This document shows, one piece after another, positions 52,411 through 61,117 of a stretch of 64,000 nt of DNA. The translations under genes were made by a program, and so were the position numbers. The notes beneath the pieces are model-generated. The model was given only the letters and a program-made list of their open reading frames with translations. It was not told the DNA's origin and made no database searches. The stretch is from assembly GCF_000612665.1 (NCBI RefSeq), contig NZ_HG942022.1:1-64000 (forward strand), in the 5' to 3' direction. The DNA is from Neobacillus dielmonensis. Lineage in GTDB: Bacteria; Bacillota; Bacilli; Bacillales; Cytobacillaceae. How positions within the stretch are numbered: the stretch's first letter is position 1; every line of letters begins with the position of its first letter.

Positions 52411-55400
52411 ATGGGTACCAAAATGGTTCGAGGCTTTTTTACAATACTTATGGCGGTGCTTCTGGTAGTCAGCAGTTGTAACCTTGGCTCTATGGTTAAG
52501 GCGGCAGGTGAACCACTGAGCTTGATCATTACCAAAGTCGTCGTGGATACCGACAGCTACGAAGGAAGAACAGATGCCTATGAACTGGTGGAGATCCATA
52601 ATCCCACAGCTTCGGCAATTAATGTAAGCGGCTACAATTTAGCGTTCTCTAGTTCAGACACTCCATGGTCATTAGGGGACCACACGATTCCTGGTGGGGG
52701 GTTCATGTATGTGTGGCCAAAGCAGGATAATAACACGGTAACCGTTGAAGGGTACGCTGAATTTTGGCATCTGAAGGAAGGCAGTACCATACAAGCAGTG
52801 ACATTTGGGGGGATGAACGATGTTGGCCCGCGGACATTGACGATTCAGGATCCTGATAAAAACGTAATCAGCACTGCGACCTATCCAGAAAACCAGTTTG
52901 CTAGAAATAAAGCGTTTATTTTTGGTATTCCGGAGGATGGAAGCAACAAGCTCACTCTGCTTGGATCCAAACAAGATGTGGTCCCTGGAAGTGCTGGCCT
53001 GCCGCCAGCCGCACCAAGCTTGATTATCAATAAAATTGTCCCATTTACAGATAGCGCAAACAGAAGTGACGCTTATGAAATGATCGAAATCTACAATACT
53101 ACCAATCAAGATATTAATTTAGACGGTTATGTGGCCGATTATTCCTCTGATGACGATGATTGGCCACTGGGAACTCACACGATTCCGGCCAAAGGCTTTT
53201 CCTACCTCTGGCCAAAGCAGGACAATAACTTAGTGACGCTTGGCGAATACGCAACATTTTGGAAAATAGACGAACTCCAAGTTCAAACCATCACTTGGAA
53301 TGGACTGAACAATGCAGGTCCGAGGACGTTAGACATTAAAGATCCTGAAGGAAATATCATCTGCTCTGCCACCTATCCAGCCAATTCTGCTGCATTGAAT
53401 AAAGCGTTTATATTCGGGATACCGGATGATGGCACCACTAGTCTAAAATTACTTGGAGTAAAGCAGGATGTTGTCACCGGGACCTATGGTCTCCCTCCGG
53501 AACGGGATGAAGAACCTGAACCTATCCCTAACCCATACGCTGTCCATGTAACGGTGAAAAATCAAGTGACAGGCAAATCGCCTGAATTGGTCGGTTTGGT
53601 TCAGGGGCATTACATGCCTGGAACAAATACGAAGCAATGGGTGGAATATTCAGGGATCAATGCCATGCGTGTCTGGACGCGTACTAATAATTACACCTCC
53701 ATTGAAGATGTCAATCAGGATGATTCTGTGACCACTTTAGCGGCCTTCGAAGCAAAAAAGTCACAACTAAGAGCCAATCCGGAAGGTTCCAATTTTATTA
53801 AGTGGGACAATCTGGACTATCGTTTCAAAAATACTGTTGACACGGAAACGAACAATTTTGTACTCGATCCAATGTTAAAAGATTTGAACGATCTGAAGAT
53901 TAGGATTTATGCGCAAACCTCTTTGTCCTCTTTCTTTAATGATACGGTCACCAAAGGAAATATAGTAGATTGGAAGTCTGTCTGGGAATCCTGGCAGCGT
54001 TATTATGCCATGGTGTTTTTGATGGCAAAAAACTATGACGTGGAGAATTATAGCTTTGCAAATGAACCTGACTGGAGACCTGCCGACAACGGTGTAACAA
54101 TGGAGAATTACATTCTTGGTTTGCAGGTTACTTCCGATGCCGCAAGAGCTGCGATTTCCGATGTCAACCGAATTTACGGAAAATCACTAAAGGCAGAAAT
54201 TACGGCACCAGTACTTGCTCAAGATGCTACCTCTGCCTGGGGACGGATTCCCATGCAAAAGATTAGGACTGATTATGCTGGCCGGACAGTTGAATACAAC
54301 ATTTTCGATGTGTTTGCCAAGCATCGATATAATGTTACGGCTGAAACGTTTACAAAGGATATCCAAAATATGAAAGCGATGATGGCTCAAGAGCATCCGA
54401 AAGGTGAAACGCTTCCGATTGTTTATACCGAATTTGGACGGCATACGGCCAATATGTATTCCCAAATTGACGCAACGATGGATACCCCTTATGTCTATTC
54501 AGACCTTGCTGCCATTTATGGTGCCATGGCGAAGGAAGGCATCAAGGGCATGATTGGGCAAAAATTCAGCAACACGGATAAATCAGGCGGGGTCCCTGAC
54601 TCCCAAGCCTATATTGGGGCGAAAGGCGGCCACTATGATGTCGAAAACTTCGTTGGCACAGATGTCACGAAAAGAGGCTCACTCGACATCATGGGTTCCC
54701 GTAAAGGCGGTGAAACGTACCGCTTATTTACAAAAGCGTTTAAGGACAGCAACGATCTGCTCGCTTCTGAAATTTCAACGGCTAGTGAAGAAAAAACCTA
54801 CAACGTCTATACCGCATATGACGCAGAGGATCAGAATTACTATATATGGTCTGTAAGCACACACAAAAACAATATCGATGTCAGCTTAGATTTGTCGGAA
54901 TTAGATGTGAGTAAGGACACAGTGATTACCGTTGAAGAAGTGAGTGAACATCATAACGGGGGAGTAGTGGACCGAATAAAAGTGACGGACCCGTCAAGTA
55001 TTCAACTGACTCACAGTCCGCAAAGCGTGAAGTTGATTACGATCCCTAAGGGAGAATTGAAATTTAAGACGGATAAGCCAGAAAAGGTATCAAGCTTAAA
55101 TCCGATTGTCAGGATTGAACATCGCCAACAGGATAAAGGAATTGGTTATGTACAGTTTAATACCGCCCGTTTGAATCAAAACGCCAATCGTGCTGTTTTA
55201 TGGGTAAAAGGCCAAAATCCTTCCGGCGATCAAGACTTCAAACTTCATGTTTATGCGGTTAATAACGTGAAATGGCATGGAAATGGCAAGGTGCCGGAGA
55301 TAAAAATTGACGATAATGGCAGAGTGGAACCGACACCAGATACGCACGTGGTTGGTACCTTGACCTATAGCCAAGAAAACAAATACGCCGGTGTAGACGT

Positions 55401-55542
55401 CGCACCTTTCCTAAACAAATACCGAGATAAAAACGTTACCTTCGTCTTTATTCGAGAAAAAATGACACCTACAGACGATTTTGACAACAGCTATGCAGAA
55501 ATAGATTTAAGCAGTATCTACATGGAAATCACTGCACCATAA
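52411..55542 (+). CDS. Secreted lamin-tail / glycoside hydrolase multidomain protein
   Basis: Exported 1043-residue protein. Signal peptide to about residue 31 (MVKAA); a cysteine after VVSS could alternatively be a lipidation site. Two lamin-tail-like domains follow (about 36-196 and 199-369), about half identical by eye, sharing WPKQDNN, GPRTL and NKAFIFGIP. Next is a TIM-barrel glycosidase region (about 385-800) with the clan GH-A pattern: acid/base Glu552 in FANEPDW and nucleophile Glu674 in VYTEFGRH; nearest in feel to GH86/GH39-type enzymes. A C-terminal beta module (about 885-1043) resembles DNRLRE/CBM96 domains. Gene context implies attack on a uronic-acid polysaccharide. The exact GH family is uncertain. 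Confidence 0.78.
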   Translation: MGTKMVRGFFTILMAVLLVVSSCNLGSMVKAAGEPLSLIITKVVVDTDSYEGRTDAYELVEIHNPTASAINVSGYNLAFSSSDTPWSLGDHTIPGGGFMYVWPKQDNNTVTVEGYAEFWHLKEGSTIQAVTFGGMNDVGPRTLTIQDPDKNVISTATYPENQFARNKAFIFGIPEDGSNKLTLLGSKQDVVPGSAGLPPAAPSLIINKIVPFTDSANRSDAYEMIEIYNTTNQDINLDGYVADYSSDDDDWPLGTHTIPAKGFSYLWPKQDNNLVTLGEYATFWKIDELQVQTITWNGLNNAGPRTLDIKDPEGNIICSATYPANSAALNKAFIFGIPDDGTTSLKLLGVKQDVVTGTYGLPPERDEEPEPIPNPYAVHVTVKNQVTGKSPELVGLVQGHYMPGTNTKQWVEYSGINAMRVWTRTNNYTSIEDVNQDDSVTTLAAFEAKKSQLRANPEGSNFIKWDNLDYRFKNTVDTETNNFVLDPMLKDLNDLKIRIYAQTSLSSFFNDTVTKGNIVDWKSVWESWQRYYAMVFLMAKNYDVENYSFANEPDWRPADNGVTMENYILGLQVTSDAARAAISDVNRIYGKSLKAEITAPVLAQDATSAWGRIPMQKIRTDYAGRTVEYNIFDVFAKHRYNVTAETFTKDIQNMKAMMAQEHPKGETLPIVYTEFGRHTANMYSQIDATMDTPYVYSDLAAIYGAMAKEGIKGMIGQKFSNTDKSGGVPDSQAYIGAKGGHYDVENFVGTDVTKRGSLDIMGSRKGGETYRLFTKAFKDSNDLLASEISTASEEKTYNVYTAYDAEDQNYYIWSVSTHKNNIDVSLDLSELDVSKDTVITVEEVSEHHNGGVVDRIKVTDPSSIQLTHSPQSVKLITIPKGELKFKTDKPEKVSSLNPIVRIEHRQQDKGIGYVQFNTARLNQNANRAVLWVKGQNPSGDQDFKLHVYAVNNVKWHGNGKVPEIKIDDNGRVEPTPDTHVVGTLTYSQENKYAGVDVAPFLNKYRDKNVTFVFIREKMTPTDDFDNSYAEIDLSSIYMEITAP

Positions 55543-55564
55543 TATTGAGAGGAGAGTTGGCTAG

Positions 55565-58500
55565 ATGAAATTTGGGAATCGAGGCAGTTTATCGGTTTTG
55601 ATGGTTTTCTGTTTGGTAGTTTCTCTGTTTTTTCCTGTGATAGAGACTACCTTGGCTGAGGAGAGTTCGCCTAATTTGGCTTTAGGGAAGACCGTAAAGG
55701 AAAGTTCTGATTGTTCAGGTTGCGGTAAAGCTGCTGAAAATGCTGTCGATGGTAATGACTCTAACTACTGGGCACCGACCAATGCTGATGTTATAGATGA
55801 CCATAATGCTTGGATTGAAATTGATTTGGGTCAGATAACCGAAGTGAATGAAGTTGTCCTAAAGGGATTAAATATTCCTTATATTCAATCGTATCAGATA
55901 ACCTATCGTACGGGCACTACTCCTGTTGAAGTAGCTGTAAAAAGTCAAGATTTAGCATCGTCTGAGAAAATTACATTTGAGACAGTGAAAGCGCGATATA
56001 TAAAAGTAAGCCTTGGAATTATTGAGTCAGCAACGGGAAGAGAAAATATCCTATCAGAAATTGAGGTCTATAACCGTCCAATCAGTGGGGACCCATTATC
56101 CAGTCCATTAACATCCCTAGAGGTATCAACGGGCGGGGAAAAAGTTGGGGCAGATGGAATGACACTGCTTCCTGGCCAGACGAAATCAATCAATGTGATC
56201 GGAACTTTAGCGAATGGAACCATCTTAGATGTAACAGCAGATGCAACATTTAGCACCAATGCACCAGAGATTATCATGGTGGACCACCTTGGTGTTCTCA
56301 CTGCTAAAGGTGAGGGGACCGCTGCCATTGATATCACTGTCACCAAAAATAATGTATCCCAAACCTATCGTTTATGGGTGGATGTGTTTGGACCGAATTC
56401 AGACAAATCCCAAATAAATCTTGCTTATAAAAAATTTGCAACTGCCAGTTCACAATGTAACAGCTGCCAGACTTTTGCCTCTAATGCAGTTGACGGAGAT
56501 GAAAGTACAGCTTGGAGAGCCTTAAGCGGGGACTATAATGACGATCAACAGCATTGGTTAACGATTGATCTTGGCAGAGAACTCCAGTTTAATAAAGCTA
56601 AATTCATCTTCAATCCTGATGCCGTTATCAATTATGAATTATTCTCATCAAATGACGGGAAAAACTGGACCTCTTTTTATCAAAACAGATTAATCATTGA
56701 TGATAAGGAAACCGCTCTGTTTGAAAAAGTAAAGGCACGTTATTTAAAGATTAATCTGAATGCAAAGCGAGCTTCGGCACCATTAATCTATGAATTAGAA
56801 CTATTTGAAACGGATGAAGCACCGGTTCCTCCGGTTCAAAACCCTCTATTAGACGTGTACTTGAAGGATGATATCACCAATTATCAAGATGATGCGGATG
56901 TACCAATGAGTATTGGTGATACCAAGCAGCTATCATTAGTGGGCTCCTTTTATGAAGGAGGAACCCTTGCTGAACAAAATGCCGTACTCGAGTTTACCAG
57001 CAGCAGGCCTGAAGTAGCAACCGTTGACCAAAACGGGAATATTACGGCAGTTGCCGGAGGAGTAACCACACTAACGGCACAGGCAACTGCTGAAGGAATT
57101 ACACAAAGCACACAAGTGTTTGTGGTTGTGGATGACCCTCAAGCCCGAATTGTGGATACCACCTTGGTGCATAAGGATATCCCGACTAGAATTGGTCTGC
57201 CTGCCATTCTAGCCCCTGGGGGAGAATTTCCACAAGTAAAGGTTGCAGCCCATGAAAATGGTAAACTGAGAGCTTCTGTTATCAAGGATGATGGTCAGGT
57301 TATCCATAAATTTAAACTGTTGCAACTTTTAAGCGGTGAAGAATACAGCCTCTCCATTCCTGGGACACTCCAAGAAGGAAGATATGAAATTCAGTTAGAA
57401 ATCCAGTTGGATAAAGGAAACAGGGTCTATGACACATTACATTTCCGGGTCATGGACACTACGCAGTTCCCTGAGGACCAGTCTAAAATGGTATTTTTAA
57501 ATGAACAAGGAAAACTGGAGTATTCTTCCGATTTTAGGGGGAATCAGATCATGGACTATTCCAACAGCGGTTATATGGGCGGAGGGGTGAAAATACCTGA
57601 TGTCGAAGCGAAGGTATTGGTTGAACCAATTGAAGGCGACAACACCGATCATATCCAACGGGCGATTGACGCTGTATCCGCAATGCCGCTTCAGCCCAAC
57701 GGATTCCGTGGTGCAGTTGTTCTTCAAAAAGGAACATTTGAAATCGGAGGGACGTTGAAGATCAACAAAAGCGGGATCGTCCTTCGTGGCAGTGGAGAAG
57801 GTGAAGACGGAACCATCCTTTATGCAACAGGAAAGACAGTGAGAAATATTTTAGAGGTAGGAGATATGACGGCCAAGCCAACCTTATTGGAGAAAACCAA
57901 AACGACTGTGACGGATTTGTATGTTCCAGTAGGAAGCCGCAGCATCCATGTCGAAAATGCCTCCCATTATAAAATCGGTGATCCGATTATGATCCGACGT
58001 TACGGAAACAGTGCATGGATTCATGAAATTAATATGGACCAAATCCCTGATCGGGGAAATACCGTTCAATGGGAGCCATTCCACTTAGACTTTGACCGGG
58101 TGATTACGGGGATAAAAGGAAATACCATCACCTTCGACGCCCCGATTCCGAATGCGATTGAGCATGTATGGGGCGGAGGAGAAGTTTATAAAGTGAATGA
58201 TTCTGATCGCCTAAATCAAATAGGTGTTGAAAACCTTCGAGTAGATGTAGAGTTTGACCCAACCGTCACCGACGTATACGAGGGCAAGGTTTACTATTCA
58301 GATGAAGAGAAAGCAGATACGTTTTTGACCTTTGAATATACCAAAAATGCCTGGGTGAGAAATATAACCGGGGTGCACTTGACCAAAAGCTTAGTCAATG
58401 TGGGAAGATGGTCAAAATGGGTAACAATTCAAGATGCCACCAATAAAGAGATGGTCAGTATCATCACGGGTTCGCGACGCTACCCGTTCAATTACGTCGG

Positions 58501-58981
58501 TCAGCTAACGTTGACCCAGCGGGTATATTCTGAATCTGCAAGGCATGGGTTTATTTTTGACCGGCAAATGGCAGGTCCGAATGTGATTCTAGATTCAGTC
58601 GATATCAAGGGCTACAATCGCAGTGAGCCCCACCAACGCTGGGCTGCGGGCGGGTTGTTTGACAATGTGACAGGAAATGCGAATGTCATGGACCGTTCTT
58701 ATTATGGTACCGGGCATGGCTGGGCAGGCGCCAACTTTGTCTTTTGGAACCATACAGGAGAATTGGCCGTCCAAAGCCCGCCGACAGCGCAAAACTATGC
58801 CATCGGTCTGGTCGGGAACCGAAAGCCAGGCGATTTTCTGACGGAAGGAAACCTAATTCGGGAAGATGGTTACTGGGAAGCCGAAGGCCGTCATGTTGCA
58901 CCTCGCAGTCTATATTTGCAACAGCTGCAAGATAGGCTCGGGAGTCAGGCTCTTGAGAATATTAAGGCAAGTAACGGGTGA
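55565..58981 (+). CDS. Secreted F5/8-Big-beta-helix protein, probable polysaccharide lyase
   Basis: Exported 1138-residue protein starting 22 bases after the glycosidase gene, so in the same operon. Order: signal peptide (to about 31), F5/8 type C carbohydrate-binding domain (36-174), Big_2 Ig-like (180-275), second F5/8 C (285-422), second Big_2-like (428-525), a linker domain, then a right-handed beta-helix (about 690-1110) of pectate-lyase/epimerase type, beginning DNTDHIQRAIDAVSAMP. Both F5/8 domains hold an unusual CxxC pair (SDCSGCGKA; SQCNSCQTF). The catalytic family is not recognised. A neighbouring GH88 gene implies this is the lyase that makes unsaturated uronate ends. Confidence 0.75.
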   Translation: MKFGNRGSLSVLMVFCLVVSLFFPVIETTLAEESSPNLALGKTVKESSDCSGCGKAAENAVDGNDSNYWAPTNADVIDDHNAWIEIDLGQITEVNEVVLKGLNIPYIQSYQITYRTGTTPVEVAVKSQDLASSEKITFETVKARYIKVSLGIIESATGRENILSEIEVYNRPISGDPLSSPLTSLEVSTGGEKVGADGMTLLPGQTKSINVIGTLANGTILDVTADATFSTNAPEIIMVDHLGVLTAKGEGTAAIDITVTKNNVSQTYRLWVDVFGPNSDKSQINLAYKKFATASSQCNSCQTFASNAVDGDESTAWRALSGDYNDDQQHWLTIDLGRELQFNKAKFIFNPDAVINYELFSSNDGKNWTSFYQNRLIIDDKETALFEKVKARYLKINLNAKRASAPLIYELELFETDEAPVPPVQNPLLDVYLKDDITNYQDDADVPMSIGDTKQLSLVGSFYEGGTLAEQNAVLEFTSSRPEVATVDQNGNITAVAGGVTTLTAQATAEGITQSTQVFVVVDDPQARIVDTTLVHKDIPTRIGLPAILAPGGEFPQVKVAAHENGKLRASVIKDDGQVIHKFKLLQLLSGEEYSLSIPGTLQEGRYEIQLEIQLDKGNRVYDTLHFRVMDTTQFPEDQSKMVFLNEQGKLEYSSDFRGNQIMDYSNSGYMGGGVKIPDVEAKVLVEPIEGDNTDHIQRAIDAVSAMPLQPNGFRGAVVLQKGTFEIGGTLKINKSGIVLRGSGEGEDGTILYATGKTVRNILEVGDMTAKPTLLEKTKTTVTDLYVPVGSRSIHVENASHYKIGDPIMIRRYGNSAWIHEINMDQIPDRGNTVQWEPFHLDFDRVITGIKGNTITFDAPIPNAIEHVWGGGEVYKVNDSDRLNQIGVENLRVDVEFDPTVTDVYEGKVYYSDEEKADTFLTFEYTKNAWVRNITGVHLTKSLVNVGRWSKWVTIQDATNKEMVSIITGSRRYPFNYVGQLTLTQRVYSESARHGFIFDRQMAGPNVILDSVDIKGYNRSEPHQRWAAGGLFDNVTGNANVMDRSYYGTGHGWAGANFVFWNHTGELAVQSPPTAQNYAIGLVGNRKPGDFLTEGNLIREDGYWEAEGRHVAPRSLYLQQLQDRLGSQALENIKASNG

Positions 58982-59020
58982 TCATAGGCGGACAGTTAAT
59001 GCATTAATCGATTGAAAAAA

Positions 59021-59060
59021 AAATAGGGGCAGCCAATAAGGATTATTGGCTGTCCTATTT
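59021..59060 (+). terminator. Rho-independent terminator
   Basis: AATAGG-GCAGCCAATAA / TTATTGGCTG-CCTATTTT, about 18 pairs with a three-base loop, after the beta-helix gene. Confidence 0.9.
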
Positions 59061-59086
59061 TGCATGGCCGCCTCATTTAAAGAATT

Positions 59087-59100
59087 GTAAAAATAGTGCA
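59087..59100 (+). promoter_or_regulatory. GTAAAAATAGTGCA motif upstream of GH88 gene
   Basis: Matches GTAAAAATCGTGCA at 60346-60359 in 13 of 14 positions. Both lie 65-95 bases before a start codon in the same locus, as expected for a shared regulator site. Confidence 0.5.
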
Positions 59101-59180
59101 CGAAAGGGTCATAATTCTTCAGTGCCTTCATCATTCCTTTAGGTTAAGATATCGAAAAGAAAGGTGTGGAGGGGATTACC

Positions 59181-60281
59181 ATGTTAAAAAGTGGGATAAA
59201 AGAACTCATTCAGCAAAAAATCATTAAAAATATGAATCAAATCCAAGACCGGCTGCCCCATGCAGCTGGGAAAGATGGAATCTTCGATGATACCAAACCC
59301 AGCTGGTGGACTTCGGGTTTTTGGCCGGGAATATTGTGGACGTTATATGATTGGACAGGTGAAGATGGCTATAAAAGTAAAGCGGAAAAATGTAATCAAA
59401 AATTGGAACAATATTTCCTCCATCACCCAAATGAATTTGACCATGATGTAGGTTTTCAGTTTTTATTATCATCTGTTTACCGTTTCGAGCTTACCGGTGA
59501 TGAAGAAAGCAAGCGTCTTGGCTTAATGGCGGCGAATTTTTTGGCCGGGAGATTCAATCCGCAAGGGAATTTTATTAAATCCTGGGATCGAGCACCTGGA
59601 TGGGTCATTGTCGATTGTCTGATGAATCTCTCCTTATTGTTTTGGGCGAGCCGTGTCTCGGAGGATCCGCGGTTTAAGCATATCGCCATCCGCCATGCCG
59701 ATACCTTTTTACAACATGGCGTGCGTGGGGACGGGTCGACCTGTCACATACTGTCCTTTGATGCTGATACTGGGGAATTTATTGAGGCGTTGGGCGGTCA
59801 GGGTTTTGCACCTGATTCTTCTTGGAGCCGGGGAAATGCCTGGGCCATTTACGGATTTTCCAATATGTACCGGTATACAGGCGACCACAAGTACCTCGAT
59901 GCAGCCAAGAAAATTGCACATCAATTTATTACCAGTTTACCTGATGATGATGTTCCTTATTGGGACCATCGAGTCGAATGTCTTGGACTGGAACCAAGGG
60001 ACAGTTCAGCAGCAGCCATTGCCGCGTCTGGGTTAATGGAAATCGCTGACCATGTTCCAGCCAACGAAAAGCGCATCTATTTAGCGGCCGCCAACAAAAT
60101 CCTCCAATCACTTTCGGAAAACTATGCGACTTGGAATATTCCGGAACACCAAGGGATTCTTTTACATGGGACAGGAAATAAGCCGAAAGGCAATTTTATC
60201 GACGTATCCTTGATTTATGGGGATTATTTCTTCATAGAAGCGATCGCCAAGTTGGATGGCCGGAACCGGCATATCTTTTAA
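59181..60281 (+). CDS. GH88 unsaturated glucuronyl hydrolase
   Basis: Cytosolic (alpha/alpha)6-barrel enzyme of 366 residues, family GH88, which removes the 4,5-unsaturated uronic acid left at the non-reducing end by polysaccharide lyases. Key acidic residues are in FDHDVGFQF and WVIVDCLMNL, the counterparts of Asp88 and Asp149 of the Bacillus GL1 enzyme; SSWSRGNAWAIYG and RDSSAAAIAASGL are also typical. GGAGGGG six bases upstream selects the ATG at 59181. No signal peptide, so oligosaccharides must be imported; no ABC transporter is in view. Own promoter after a terminator. Confidence 0.92.
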   Translation: MLKSGIKELIQQKIIKNMNQIQDRLPHAAGKDGIFDDTKPSWWTSGFWPGILWTLYDWTGEDGYKSKAEKCNQKLEQYFLHHPNEFDHDVGFQFLLSSVYRFELTGDEESKRLGLMAANFLAGRFNPQGNFIKSWDRAPGWVIVDCLMNLSLLFWASRVSEDPRFKHIAIRHADTFLQHGVRGDGSTCHILSFDADTGEFIEALGGQGFAPDSSWSRGNAWAIYGFSNMYRYTGDHKYLDAAKKIAHQFITSLPDDDVPYWDHRVECLGLEPRDSSAAAIAASGLMEIADHVPANEKRIYLAAANKILQSLSENYATWNIPEHQGILLHGTGNKPKGNFIDVSLIYGDYFFIEAIAKLDGRNRHIF

Positions 60282-60285
60282 GAAA

Positions 60286-60316
60286 AAAGAACCAAGCGGA
60301 CCTAGCTTGGTTCTTT
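60286..60316 (+). terminator. Hairpin after GH88 gene
   Basis: AAAGAACCAAG / CTTGGTTCTTT, perfect 11-bp stem; only a short T-run in the stem end, so a moderate terminator. Confidence 0.7.
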
Positions 60317-60330
60317 GCTTGGTGTGTCAT

Positions 60331-60359
60331 ATTTTTACCTTGAAAGTAAAAATCGTGCA
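60331..60359 (+). promoter_or_regulatory. ATTTTTAC-N7-GTAAAAAT operator upstream of yesL-like gene
   Basis: Perfect 8-base inverted repeat with 7-base spacer (60331-60353), extended by CGTGCA to match the 59087 motif. A further AGGTAAAAATCGG follows at 60360. The same inverted repeat is at 7029-7051. TATAAT lies at 60382-60387. Confidence 0.55.
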
Positions 60360-60423
60360 TAGGTAAAAATCGGATAAGGTTTATAATTACATATAAAATT
60401 CGGGCATGAAAGGAGTATGAAGA

Positions 60424-61083
60424 ATGGAACAGACTGGTTTAATGGGGGGCTTTTATCGGGTAAGCGAATGGATATTTAGGCTGATTTATGTGAATGTCCT
60501 ATGGATCCTGTTCACATTATTGGGTGGAATTATCCTTGGTGTTATGCCGGCTACCGCTGCCGCATTTGAAGTTTCGCGAAAATGGTTTAAAGATCTTGAT
60601 GAGGTTTCAGTATTCAGAGCGTACTGGGAAAGTTACCGAATCAATTTCATCCAATCAAATCTGCTAGGTTTGTTGTTATCCTTGGCAGGGGGAATCCTGT
60701 TTATATACCATCAAAGCCTGGGTGTAATGCCGGAGCAATGGAATCTCATCTTTAAAATCTTCTTTTATAGTATGTTGTTAGTCTATTCCATCATCGTGGC
60801 ATTCATCCTACCTGTGTTCGCCCATTTTCAGGTGAGCCTGTTTGCGGTTTTCAAAAATACTCTTGTGATTGGGCTATCGTACCCCCATTATGCATTTCTA
60901 AACCTAATGGTCGTTAGTATTTCATTTGTGATTTTCCAGTTCGTTCCCATTCTCGCATTGTTCTTTGGAATCAGCGTCAATGCTGTCTTGATCATGAAAG
61001 TCTCTTTTAAAGTGTTCATGAAAATTGAAGCAAAGCAAAGCGAAAAAAATGGTGGCGGCAATTCGCAGACATATTCAGTATAA
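60424..61083 (+). CDS. DUF624 membrane protein (YesL-like)
   Basis: A 219-residue membrane protein of the DUF624/YesL family with four or five helices (for example IYVNVLWILFTLLGGIILGVM at about 20-40, cut by family residues PATAAAF). YesL-type proteins are encoded beside YesM/YesN two-component systems in plant-polysaccharide loci; their role is not established. AAAGGAG precedes ATG. The sensor kinase gene follows by 34 bases, so they form an operon. Confidence 0.88.
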   Translation: MEQTGLMGGFYRVSEWIFRLIYVNVLWILFTLLGGIILGVMPATAAAFEVSRKWFKDLDEVSVFRAYWESYRINFIQSNLLGLLLSLAGGILFIYHQSLGVMPEQWNLIFKIFFYSMLLVYSIIVAFILPVFAHFQVSLFAVFKNTLVIGLSYPHYAFLNLMVVSISFVIFQFVPILALFFGISVNAVLIMKVSFKVFMKIEAKQSEKNGGGNSQTYSV

Positions 61084-61117
61084 TAAGAGTATATTTGTCG
61101 AATCAGGAGGGATAGGA

